DNA of 64,000 bases, taken from positions 372,001-436,000 of the forward strand of contig NZ_AMRX01000008.1 in the NCBI RefSeq assembly GCF_000300815.1. The letters are read 5' to 3'. Below the pieces are notes generated by a model. That model saw nothing but the letters and a program-made list of their open reading frames with translations. It searched no databases and was not told the origin of the DNA. Within the stretch, counting starts at the first letter, position 1; each line of letters opens with the position of its first letter. The translations under genes and the position numbers were made by a program. Below are positions 7,511-15,845 of the stretch, piece by piece. Source of the stretch: Gayadomonas joobiniege G7 (GTDB lineage Bacteria > Pseudomonadota > Gammaproteobacteria > Enterobacterales > Alteromonadaceae).

Positions 7511-9904
7511 TCAATCTGCATGGGTCACATCAAATCGATGAATAAAAGGTAATTGCCCTTTTGCTCGACCAATTTCGACACCCCATTGCGGTAGCTCACC
7601 TAAATTATCATCTGTGAAAGCATGCGGGCGGTATGCACCTGCTGCCCATGGGTGATTAAGAACGTCATGAGTTTTATAAAAATTCATGCCGTCTGGTGAG
7701 TACATGATGGCGTTTTGAATTTCGACAGGGGCTCGTTTACCAACCATAGCAGCAACACCCGAGCCCTGTGGCCATACATAAACTTCATGATTGCCAGGAA
7801 TAACTGGGTTATTGGTCACTTTTACATAAGGGCCTTGCGGTTTATTGGCAATAGCTAAACCCATTTGTGTTTCTTTTGGGCTACGACCTAATTGGCGGCC
7901 TTTATAGTATAAATAGTACTTGCCGTTTCTTACCATTAAACTTGCATCATCGACTAAATGGCTATCGAAGTCTGTTTCGGTTTCACTATTTTTTAAAATT
8001 GGATAACTATATACACGCTGCCAAGGCCCATCTGGTGAATCAGCAACCGCCACACCTATTTTTGAGTCCGGGTTAAATGGGTATTTATAAGGTTTTGAAG
8101 TCCCAGTGTAAAATAGCCAGTATTTATTTTCGGCGACTAAAATATTGGGTGTAAACACACTGTTGGCTTCCCAACTGCCGGCTTTGCCTTTTGCAAGGGC
8201 TTGGCCTTGTTCAACCCAATGATGGCCGTCTTTTGATGTTGCATACCAAACAGTGGCGTCATATCCGGTTGAGATTTTACCTTTTGAATACCAGAGGTAA
8301 TAAGTATCACCAACTTTAATAATATCACTCGGATCGCGGCGCATAACGCCTTTTTCGATGCCAATCCCTGTCAGCGAAGATTTTTCAATCTTCACTTGTT
8401 TATTGTTTTGATAATCTGGACGCCAAGGTGATCCAAATTCAGTGTATTTAGGATTGGGGCGTAAAAACTTAGCATTATGCTGCTGATACCACTGGTGGAG
8501 TGTGTTTTTCATTTCTTCAACACGTTCAGGGTATTTAGCAGCCAGGTCATTACTTTCACTTAAATCGTTCGCTAAATTAAATAATTGCAATTGACCATCT
8601 TCGAACCGCTCGATGAGTTTCCAGTCACCAATGCGAACCGCTGCGCCAGGGAAACCACCTTGATTTGAGTAGTGCGGGTAGTGAAAAAATAAAGGTCTTT
8701 CGTCAGTGATGGTGCCACCTTGAATAAGCTCGACTAAGCTATCACCATCGGTTTTGGTATCAGTATAATCAAGCTTTAATAAATCATATAATGTAGGCGC
8801 TATATCTAACGAGCTTGCAGGTGTATCTGTTACCCGACCAACTGAACGGCTACCAGGCACACTGATCACGTAAGGCACTCTAATTCCACCTTCGTATAAC
8901 CAGCCTTTACCTCCTTTGAGGGGTAAGTTTGAAGTTGAGCGAGCTTCACCAATAGATAAACCACCATTGTCAGATAGAAGCACCACTATGGTGTTTTCAT
9001 CTAAACCCTGATCTTTTAATGATTTTAGTAGGCGACCTATGTTGTGATCGACATTTTCAACCATAGCTGCATAGGTTGGCTCTGTTTGTTTTACTCGGTT
9101 TAGCTTTGGTTCGCCTTCAGGCCAAATTTGCTCAACGGGCTCAAATTCACTACTTGGATCCGTGTCTTTAAATTTGTTTTTATAAGCTGCAACTCTGTCT
9201 TCAGGCGCTTGAAGGGGGGTATGCACTGAATAATAAGACATCATTAAAAAGAAAGGCGATGCTGACTTTTTATACTCAGCCATCAACTTAGTCGCCTCTG
9301 TGGTTAAACGATCCGTTAAATATTCGCCTTTGGGACCACTTTCTAATCTGGGATTTTGATACGGGGCAAAATAACCTCCGCGAGGCATACCTGCAGCATG
9401 ACCAGCAATATTAATATCAAAACCATAATTTTCTGGCCACTCTTGTTCGCTTTGTCCTAAGTGCCACTTGCCGACAAATGCAGTTTTGTAGCCATTATTT
9501 TTAAAAACATTTGCGATCGTATTGTGGTTTTCGGGCAGATGTTCGGTGTATTTAGTCGGCTTAAATTTACCTTCACGGTAGCGGTGAAAGCGACTTTTAT
9601 CGCGGAAAAAATCTGTATTGTCCGTGACCACTGGATGCAAACCGGTAATGAGCGAAGAGCGAGTGGGGCTGCATACGGGGCTAATGGCATACCCATTGGT
9701 AAAGGTCAAACCAGAGCGGGCAATCTCGTTCATGTTTGGTGTTGAATAATTGGTTTCCGGATTGTATACAGCAACATCGGCCCACCCCAAGTCATCGACT
9801 AAAATCAGCAATACATTTTTATGCTCAGTTGCCGCTTGAGAGAAGCTGCTTGCTAGCATTAAAAACCCCCCTAACAGAGGTTTAAATCGAGAGATTTTTT
9901 TCAT
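7511..9904 (-). CDS. Secreted sulfatase fused to a five-bladed beta-propeller glycosidase-like domain
   Basis: 797 aa, much longer than a usual 450-550-aa sulfatase. Residues 1-25 are a signal peptide. Residues about 28-490 are an S1 sulfatase: LILVDDLGWADV metal-binding start, CSPTRSSLITG with the formylglycine cysteine at 78, GKWHLG near 150 and LLSDNGG near 310. From about 505 a second domain begins with repeated blade-like segments (MRRDPSDIIKVGDTYYLWYS, NILVAENKYWLFYTG, DDASLMVRNGKYYLYYKG, GAYRPHAF), the pattern of GH43/GH117-type beta-propellers. It would remove a sulfate and possibly a linked sugar such as anhydrogalactose; both activities are inferred. The start codon overlaps the GH97 stop by one base, so translation is coupled. 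Confidence 0.85.
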   Translation of the reverse strand: MKKISRFKPLLGGFLMLASSFSQAATEHKNVLLILVDDLGWADVAVYNPETNYSTPNMNEIARSGLTFTNGYAISPVCSPTRSSLITGLHPVVTDNTDFFRDKSRFHRYREGKFKPTKYTEHLPENHNTIANVFKNNGYKTAFVGKWHLGQSEQEWPENYGFDINIAGHAAGMPRGGYFAPYQNPRLESGPKGEYLTDRLTTEATKLMAEYKKSASPFFLMMSYYSVHTPLQAPEDRVAAYKNKFKDTDPSSEFEPVEQIWPEGEPKLNRVKQTEPTYAAMVENVDHNIGRLLKSLKDQGLDENTIVVLLSDNGGLSIGEARSTSNLPLKGGKGWLYEGGIRVPYVISVPGSRSVGRVTDTPASSLDIAPTLYDLLKLDYTDTKTDGDSLVELIQGGTITDERPLFFHYPHYSNQGGFPGAAVRIGDWKLIERFEDGQLQLFNLANDLSESNDLAAKYPERVEEMKNTLHQWYQQHNAKFLRPNPKYTEFGSPWRPDYQNNKQVKIEKSSLTGIGIEKGVMRRDPSDIIKVGDTYYLWYSKGKISTGYDATVWYATSKDGHHWVEQGQALAKGKAGSWEANSVFTPNILVAENKYWLFYTGTSKPYKYPFNPDSKIGVAVADSPDGPWQRVYSYPILKNSETETDFDSHLVDDASLMVRNGKYYLYYKGRQLGRSPKETQMGLAIANKPQGPYVKVTNNPVIPGNHEVYVWPQGSGVAAMVGKRAPVEIQNAIMYSPDGMNFYKTHDVLNHPWAAGAYRPHAFTDDNLGELPQWGVEIGRAKGQLPFIHRFDVTHAD

Positions 9905-11886
9905 TATTTGTTTCCTTCATTGTTCGGGCTGATCCAAATGGCTTGGCCGCCGCCTGGTGCCATTTTAAGATCGATTAAATCGCCTTTTTTAGCCTCTATT
10001 TTAAAGATTTGATAAGCTTCCCGGTTGGTTTTAAAATGAGCGTCTTCGGCATCTGCGTAAACTTTAACTCGGTAGTTTTTGCCTGCCTGTAAAAAATCTA
10101 GTTTAAGGGGCAGAGTACCACCTTGTTCATTAATGGCCGCACCAATAAACCAGTCTTCGCCGCTGCGGCGGGCGGTGATAATGTGTTGTGTTATATCGCT
10201 GGATAAAACTCGTGATTCGTCCCAACTGGTTGGCATTTGTTGCAAAAATTCAAACAAATCCGGTTTGGCTAAATACTCTTCTGGTGCATCTGGTAAAATA
10301 ACTAGGCCTGAAAAGATAATCAGGGTTCGAGCGACTTCGCCAGCCACGGTTGAATAAACTTCTGAGCGGACATAATCACGGCTTTCGACTAATCCATCTA
10401 ATTTAAAAAAGCCGTTGGACATATCAATAGGCCCAGCCAACGCATTGACATGAGCCATTTCTATAAAGCCGGTCGGGGTAAAAGAACGGCGGCTATCTGT
10501 TTGTCCGTGAACTGCTTCACGGGTAACCCAGTTCGGCCAAGTCCGGCGCATTCCGCTCGGTACTATCGGTTGATCGTGAAAGTTGATGAGTAACTTATGT
10601 TTTGCCGCTAGCTCTACAATCTTAAGTGTTTTTTTAACTTTGGCATCGCCGTCAAGTTTCATAAAACCATATTTTACACCGGCTGCACCCCATTCAGCCC
10701 AAGTTTTGAAAAGCTCGTCCAGATCATGGTTAATACTTGCTTTATCATTAAGATACAAAATAAAACCTATGCCTTTTTGTTTAGCTTGTTTGATGAGATC
10801 TTTAATGTGTAGCCCATCAATTTCGGTGTAAGGGTTAGATTCTTTATTATGTTCAGGCCCATACCAATTTGCGTCTATCATGACATACTGCATATTATGA
10901 TTGGCCGCAAAATCTATCATACGGAGCAGTGATTCGTTGTCGAGAGCATAGGTGTGGTCTGCATAACTTTGACCACGAACGCGCCAATCCCAAAATGATT
11001 TACCTGTTTTAATCCAGTTAGTATCTTGAATACGGCTTTCTGGAGACAGGTTCAGTACAGCTTGCGAGGTAATTAATTCACCGGCCTGTTCTGATATTTG
11101 TAATAAGCGCCATGAGGTGGTTTTAGGTAACTGCTCTATCGCTAAAGGCTCACTAATAATGCTAAGGCCTTTTTTATCAGTTTTGGTTTTTAATTTAATT
11201 AAACCAGTTTCTTCTCGGCCAGCTTCTTGTATCGCTAACACAGTTTTATTTGGGCTAAAAAACATAGCGGGTAACTGCAAAGCTCGGTCATTTGCTTGTT
11301 TTAAACTGGCTAATTTTAGCGGGTCTCGCTCGCCACGATAACTATATAGAGCCCCATCATTTTGTAAGTTGATGTCTGTCACTTCATAAAGGGCGTCGCC
11401 GCTTAATTCAGGCGCTGATTCAAAGCTATGTCGAAACGCAACTGCATTATTAAACACTCTAAATTCTAGGCGGCTTATAACTGACTGACTGGTTTTATCA
11501 ACCAGATTAAAAGTCGCACTTTGATATTCATTGTGTGCCGAGTTAAATTGTCCCCAAGGTAAATGATAGGTTTCATCAACGCGTTTTTTAGCGATCATCA
11601 CTAAGTCATGCTCGGCAGATTGTTGCCCGTCAAGGCGCAAATCTATAATGGATTCAGTGACGAGCGTTTTTCCCTGGTAACTGATCTGATAAACCGGAGA
11701 TGGCCCTTGGTCCCAAGCTAACTTTATTTTGATATTTTGGTCAGGTGAGCTAAAGGCGTATTTTTCAGATAAATCTTCTGCTGCTAAGCTGAGCGGACTA
11801 ATAAATCCGCTCAATAATAGGGCTGAGAGTTTTAATTTTGGTTTTTTAAGCCAGTTCCGCTTAGTTGGCAACTTAAGTATGTTCAT
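9904..11886 (-). CDS. GH97 family alpha-glycosidase
   Basis: About 660 aa from the ATG at 11886; an upstream GTG at 11931 is possible. A basic N-terminus and hydrophobic segment (residues 20-36) form a signal peptide. The N-terminal beta-sandwich begins with a SPDQNIKIKLAWDQGPSPVYQISYQGK stretch, split here across the GH97-typical 'V.Y.I.Y.GK' pattern. The barrel has MIDANWYGPEHN near 340, AAGVKYGFMKLDGD near 401-414 and NFHDQPIVPSGMRRTWPN near 435-452. As I recall, retaining GH97 alpha-galactosidases carry an Asp nucleophile where this protein has Gly407, resembling the inverting subgroup; this needs an alignment. Likely acts in the periplasm on alpha-linked hexose ends. Confidence 0.85.
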   Translation of the reverse strand: MNILKLPTKRNWLKKPKLKLSALLLSGFISPLSLAAEDLSEKYAFSSPDQNIKIKLAWDQGPSPVYQISYQGKTLVTESIIDLRLDGQQSAEHDLVMIAKKRVDETYHLPWGQFNSAHNEYQSATFNLVDKTSQSVISRLEFRVFNNAVAFRHSFESAPELSGDALYEVTDINLQNDGALYSYRGERDPLKLASLKQANDRALQLPAMFFSPNKTVLAIQEAGREETGLIKLKTKTDKKGLSIISEPLAIEQLPKTTSWRLLQISEQAGELITSQAVLNLSPESRIQDTNWIKTGKSFWDWRVRGQSYADHTYALDNESLLRMIDFAANHNMQYVMIDANWYGPEHNKESNPYTEIDGLHIKDLIKQAKQKGIGFILYLNDKASINHDLDELFKTWAEWGAAGVKYGFMKLDGDAKVKKTLKIVELAAKHKLLINFHDQPIVPSGMRRTWPNWVTREAVHGQTDSRRSFTPTGFIEMAHVNALAGPIDMSNGFFKLDGLVESRDYVRSEVYSTVAGEVARTLIIFSGLVILPDAPEEYLAKPDLFEFLQQMPTSWDESRVLSSDITQHIITARRSGEDWFIGAAINEQGGTLPLKLDFLQAGKNYRVKVYADAEDAHFKTNREAYQIFKIEAKKGDLIDLKMAPGGGQAIWISPNNEGNK

Positions 11887-12069
11887 TGGTTTTTCTTGAC
11901 CTATTGAGAATTGGGCTTTAGCTAAAGCCACAAAAACGAAATAATCTTGTTGTTAAAACAAAATACTTAGGCAAACCCGCAATACAGAATGGCAATATTT
12001 TATTCAATCATCGCAGCCATTATTAATTAACTTAAGGTGCGCTATAAAACAATCACTGAATTGTCGACG

Positions 12070-12103
12070 GCTAACACCTCATCATGAGTGATAAGGTGTT
12101 AGC
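12070..12103. other. Intercistronic inverted repeat
   Basis: GCTAACACCT at 12070-12079 pairs perfectly with AGGTGTTAGC at 12094-12103. There is no T-run on either strand, so it is more likely an mRNA-stabilising or processing hairpin, or a weak terminator, between the GH-A gene and GH97. The rest of the 227-bp gap (11887-12113) shows nothing else I recognise. Confidence 0.5.
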
Positions 12104-12113
12104 CTGTGTTGGC

Positions 12114-13364
12114 TTAAAGTTGATTTAACGGAACATCCAAGTGCACATAAGAACCGGCAGGAACGGTCACATTCCAGCTCGCATTGTTGCCAAGATGATA
12201 AGTGTTAGCGGTGCCTTCATCCGTTGCAGTCCAAATCGTTCTAGTAACAGTGCCTGACGCTTTATAACCATTTTGTAACTGAATGGTCACCGTTTTGTCT
12301 GTGCTATTTTTATTGGTAATATTAACGCTTAACACACCGTTGTTAACAAAACTAACGGTAGTTAAATCAGTATCATCACTGGTAGATCCAGCCACTTGCC
12401 CATCAGCGTTAGTCATAAAGTGTTTAGCTGTGCTAAAACGATACGCTCGGGTGCCGCCGTTGTACCACACCAAGCGGTTGGCTGTTTGGTAAATTATAAC
12501 ACGCTCAGCCCCACCACGGATTGCGGGAATAAAGTGTTCTAAGCCTAAACGGGCGCTTTCTAAGTCGGTCGAACCCAAAGCATAACGAGTTGATTCGGTA
12601 AACCAAGTTGGGTGATTAGTGGCCGTGACTAACTCGTTCCACTTGCTATCTTTTTGTGCGTATGAAAAGTTGGCATCATCGTAAAAATGGGCACCAATGA
12701 TATCTAACCTGTCTTCAACATCAGCGACTTTGTTAATGCCGGCTTGTAGGGCATAAGTCTCAACGCCAATACGCTGAAAATCATTTCGTACCATTTGATT
12801 CCAGATTTTGTTGTAATCGCTGTCGTCGGCATCATCTTCATTGTACGGGCCTAAAATATCGACAGTGGCGTCATTGATTTGCATATTGTCCAAATAATCA
12901 TCCAAATAAGCGGCATATTTGGTTAGGTTTAAGTTATACAAGTTATAGCTACAGTTGCAAAAAAATGAACTGGCGAATTTATCAGCGTGATGCAGGTTAT
13001 TATTTTGATCGCCGTCACCGTTGGCGACACTGGCAAAAATTTTAAGTCCTTTGTCTTCGGCAATATCACTGACCCGATAGACTCTCTCATAAAAGGGATC
13101 ACTGATGTCCCGGGTGGTATAAATGGGCACTCGGACCAGATCCATGCCCATTTCAACAAACCTGTCCATCACGGCACTGGTATTGCCATCATCGACGCCT
13201 TTTAACGTAAGTTTAATGTCGGCACCAAAAGCAACTGACTGATTTTTGTCGGCCGGGTCTATTGTAATGGTACTGGCATAAACAGCTTGACTGGATAAGC
13301 CAGTGGTTGCCAGGGTTAGCGCTAAGCTGAGTGGCTTAACGAATGATAAAGGATTTAACTTCAT
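12114..13364 (-). CDS. Secreted clan GH-A glycoside hydrolase (family not assigned)
   Basis: 416 aa. I chose the start at 13364, which has AAAGGA 8 bases upstream, over the longer open frame from 13409. Residues 1-30 form a signal peptide ending VYA. The remainder is a TIM barrel followed by a small beta-sandwich (about 330-416). Likely catalytic glutamates are E176 in DILGPYNEDD (acid/base, Asn-Glu signature) and E257 in HPTWFTESTRY (nucleophile), the spacing of retaining clan A enzymes such as GH30 or GH39. A CNC pair near 136-138 is unusual. It sits between GH30 and GH97 and probably attacks the same polysaccharide. Substrate unknown. Confidence 0.75.
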   Translation of the reverse strand: MKLNPLSFVKPLSLALTLATTGLSSQAVYASTITIDPADKNQSVAFGADIKLTLKGVDDGNTSAVMDRFVEMGMDLVRVPIYTTRDISDPFYERVYRVSDIAEDKGLKIFASVANGDGDQNNNLHHADKFASSFFCNCSYNLYNLNLTKYAAYLDDYLDNMQINDATVDILGPYNEDDADDSDYNKIWNQMVRNDFQRIGVETYALQAGINKVADVEDRLDIIGAHFYDDANFSYAQKDSKWNELVTATNHPTWFTESTRYALGSTDLESARLGLEHFIPAIRGGAERVIIYQTANRLVWYNGGTRAYRFSTAKHFMTNADGQVAGSTSDDTDLTTVSFVNNGVLSVNITNKNSTDKTVTIQLQNGYKASGTVTRTIWTATDEGTANTYHLGNNASWNVTVPAGSYVHLDVPLNQL

Positions 13365-13455
13365 AACTTTTTCCTTTGTTAGTTTTTTATTAGAGCCAAT
13401 TATTATCATTGGCTCTAATAGAACAAATCAAAGTTGCAAAACCTTTTTTTAATTG

Positions 13456-15054
13456 TTACTCAATAGTAACTGTTGTGATCGAGTTGGCAGGTACCATAAA
13501 CTGGTTAAAGTTTATCGAATCGGTTTGTTTAGCTAGATTGAACGTTTGATTGGTGAGATAAACAGAGACATTTTTGTGCTGTGGTTGCGTTATGCCCATT
13601 AATTTCAGCTGCTTGGATTCGGGTGCTGCATTTATAATGACCACGACTTGTTTGTGACCTGTGGGGCTTTGATACGCGGATGCCATTAATCCGTTTAAAT
13701 CATCTGCGCCTGTTGTTTCAATCCGATAATAGCCAGGACGAATAAAGCGACTATACTGGCCTAATGCCCAAAAAGTTTTTGATGTAATTAGAGAGTCTGC
13801 GTCTAATTCCGCATTCACTTTTAACAGGCCATCTTTGTAGTCGTATGCGGTAACAGCCAACCACCAATGCCAAGCACTGACATTTAAACGAGTGAGATCC
13901 CGGTGCATAATACGTGCAATATGCAGCGCATTTTGCATATTTTGGCCATCAAACTTGCGTCCTCTAAACTTTCTAATATCAGCCGGACCACCCAGAATAC
14001 ACATTTCACTCATCCAAAGTTCCGCACCAGGCGAAACCGTTTGTGCATGCTGCCAAACTTGATCTCTAAGTGGCCCTAAACGTTCGCTAGCCGCATCGGA
14101 AAAATAGCCATGCAATGAAAGTTTGTTACCTAAAACGGTGCGCATTGCTGGGTCACCTAAAAAATCTTGAATATAATTTTTATATAGCCCTTTGCCATTT
14201 TTATTCATTCCGCCTTGATAAACATCTGAATTGCCGTTGAACTGTTGGAATGTTTGGTCACTCAGAGCGGCAGCATATTCAACCACTTCACCTCCTTCAA
14301 TCTGGACTTGGCTGCTTAAATTTAGATGTTTAAGTTTTTGATACAGTTCAAGGTAGAGGCTTTTTAATTCTTGGTTGTTAAAGGGGCTCCCTTCTTGGTT
14401 GCCGTTTTTCCACTCCCACGTCGGTTCGTTCACTGGGCTGATAAAGTTAATTGGCACAGACAGCTCTTGTCGCAAGTATTGGATCGCATTTATTAAAAAG
14501 TCTACATACGCACTTTGCATCTCAGGATTTAAATTACTCGATTGAGTGTCGCGATCTGGGAAAGCCAAACCATTTTTTGTTGCCCAAACAGGCGGGCTGT
14601 TAACAAAAGCAATCAGGTCGGGTACCTTGTAATGTGCGGCTTGTTTGAGCAGGTAAAGCTGCCCTTGTTGGGCATTTGGATCAATCGGGCCATAGGGTAA
14701 CTTTTGTAATAGACCCGCGCGGCGGTATGGTTTACCTAATGGATCTAGGCGAATTTGACTGGCTTCACCTTGCTCTAAGCTGCCAGCACCCAGGTTAAAA
14801 CGCCACGCGGTTAAACCAATTCCCTGATCTGGCGAAAATAATAGCTGACTGAGTTGCTGGAGTTTGTTTTGACGCCCGTTTTTAATCCATTTTTTTACCA
14901 ACGGATCTATGATCCACGCATCGGATGCGCCAAATGCTCGGATCTTTTGAAATTTTTTCGTATTGTCTAAAAAAATGATGTTTGGGGTATCACTAACCGC
15001 CTGCGCTAGGCAGGAGGTTAGCAAAACCAAAATACATAAAATCGCTTTTATCAT
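13456..15054 (-). CDS. Secreted GH30-type glycoside hydrolase
   Basis: 532 aa with an N-terminal signal (residues 1-20). The start ATG overlaps the stop of the cohesin-like gene (ATGA type), so translation is coupled. The (beta/alpha)8 domain begins with IRAFGASDAWII, typical of GH30. The acid/base is E210 in SPVNEPTWEW and the nucleophile E350 in AELWMSEMCILGG. The C-terminal beta-domain (about 430-532) ends SITTVTIE, the side domain that accompanies GH30 barrels. GH30 enzymes include endo-beta-1,6-galactanases, beta-glucosidases and fucosidases; the context favours a galactan-type substrate, but the subfamily is not determined. Confidence 0.85.
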   Translation of the reverse strand: MIKAILCILVLLTSCLAQAVSDTPNIIFLDNTKKFQKIRAFGASDAWIIDPLVKKWIKNGRQNKLQQLSQLLFSPDQGIGLTAWRFNLGAGSLEQGEASQIRLDPLGKPYRRAGLLQKLPYGPIDPNAQQGQLYLLKQAAHYKVPDLIAFVNSPPVWATKNGLAFPDRDTQSSNLNPEMQSAYVDFLINAIQYLRQELSVPINFISPVNEPTWEWKNGNQEGSPFNNQELKSLYLELYQKLKHLNLSSQVQIEGGEVVEYAAALSDQTFQQFNGNSDVYQGGMNKNGKGLYKNYIQDFLGDPAMRTVLGNKLSLHGYFSDAASERLGPLRDQVWQHAQTVSPGAELWMSEMCILGGPADIRKFRGRKFDGQNMQNALHIARIMHRDLTRLNVSAWHWWLAVTAYDYKDGLLKVNAELDADSLITSKTFWALGQYSRFIRPGYYRIETTGADDLNGLMASAYQSPTGHKQVVVIINAAPESKQLKLMGITQPQHKNVSVYLTNQTFNLAKQTDSINFNQFMVPANSITTVTIE

Positions 15055-15695
15055 GTTTTGTTACATCTGTGAGTAAATTTAAAAAGCCTTAACATTAAGA
15101 TAAATAATATGCCAAATTGGCTGAAAGCGCCTGAACTGGTGTCAGCTTCATCTGTTTCGGGTGTTGGTTCGGGTGTTGGTTCAGGGGTTGGTTCAGGTGT
15201 TGGTTCGGGTGTTGGTTCAGGTTCCGGAACTGGGTTAATTTGAGTTTGATAATTGACCTCAACATCTTGATAAGTATTTTGTGCAAAAAACAGCCCTTCA
15301 AATAAACCATTGTCTTGACCAGAAAATGATACTAATGCATTCCCTTCGGCTATCGTATCAAAGGTTAAAGTTGCAAGTTTGTATTCACCTGGACCACTGA
15401 TAGGATCACCATCTGGTTTGACCGAACCACCAATGTCTGCCAGATCATCCACTGTTAGCCAAGAGGCAAGGCTGGTATTGGTCAATTGTAAATTTTCGGC
15501 TTGAGTTAAGTCCATTTTTAAGCCGACGCCAGTCAAGGTTTCTCCATCGTCCAACTCAACCATTAAATCAAAGCTTATAGATTCTCCTAAAGTGACCTGC
15601 GTTTGCTTAGCAGATACTTTTAAGTCCGCCTGCGCTGATAAACTAATAAAAAAGCCAGTGGCCAGGGCTAAAGCTGGTTTGCATTTTATGTACAT
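15051..15695 (-). CDS. Cohesin-like protein with Pro-Glu-Pro-Thr linker and C-terminal membrane anchor
   Basis: 214 aa from ATG 15695 (AGGAAAA upstream); the open frame to 15755 lacks a good start. Residues 1-23 are a signal peptide. Residues 24-153 form one beta-sandwich with the cohesin pattern: VTLGESISFDLMV, then LTGVGLKMDLT, then GEYKLATLTFDT. Residues 155-180 are a repeated PEPT linker. Residues 187-214 contain SSGAF, a hydrophobic helix and a basic tail, like GlyGly-CTERM/PEP-CTERM sorting signals but non-canonical. It is paralogous to the 37133-37681 protein. The gene directly upstream encodes a dockerin-bearing glycosidase, so I infer it anchors that enzyme at the cell surface. Confidence 0.75.
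   Translation of the reverse strand: MYIKCKPALALATGFFISLSAQADLKVSAKQTQVTLGESISFDLMVELDDGETLTGVGLKMDLTQAENLQLTNTSLASWLTVDDLADIGGSVKPDGDPISGPGEYKLATLTFDTIAEGNALVSFSGQDNGLFEGLFFAQNTYQDVEVNYQTQINPVPEPEPTPEPTPEPTPEPTPEPTPETDEADTSSGAFSQFGILFILMLRLFKFTHRCNKT
15155..15228. repeat. Short tandem repeat encoding the PEPT linker
   Basis: Imperfect 12-bp units (GGTTCGGGTGTT and variants) repeat about six times and encode Pro-Glu-Pro-Thr on the minus strand. Such tracts can change length by slippage, which would alter linker length in frame. Confidence 0.8.
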
Positions 15696-15805
15696 AGATT
15701 TTCCTGTAAATTTTTGTAAAGTAAAAATCGCATAAAATATTTTTATGAGGTGCACTACTCAAAACAGTTGTCGTTTACAAATCCGCAAAATAGATTTAAT
15801 AAAAA

Positions 15806-15836
15806 TTAAAAAGCCTCTAACCTAAAAGCTAGAGGC
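15806..15836 (-). terminator. Terminator between dockerin-glycosidase and cohesin-like gene
   Basis: On the minus strand, GCCTCTA (15836-15830) pairs with TAGAGGC (15819-15813) and is followed by TTTTTAATTTTTATT. It lies just after the glycosidase stop, so the cohesin-like gene needs its own promoter or partial read-through. This could set the ratio of enzyme to anchor. Confidence 0.85.
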
Positions 15837-15845
15837 AGGTAGGGG

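Noticed and set aside
12070-12103. Inverted repeat considered as a rho-independent terminator
   Set aside because: There is no T-run on either strand, so it is listed only as an intercistronic hairpin.
15155-15228. Short repeats considered as a CRISPR-like array
   Set aside because: Units are 12 bp, directly adjacent without spacers, and encode a PEPT linker in frame.
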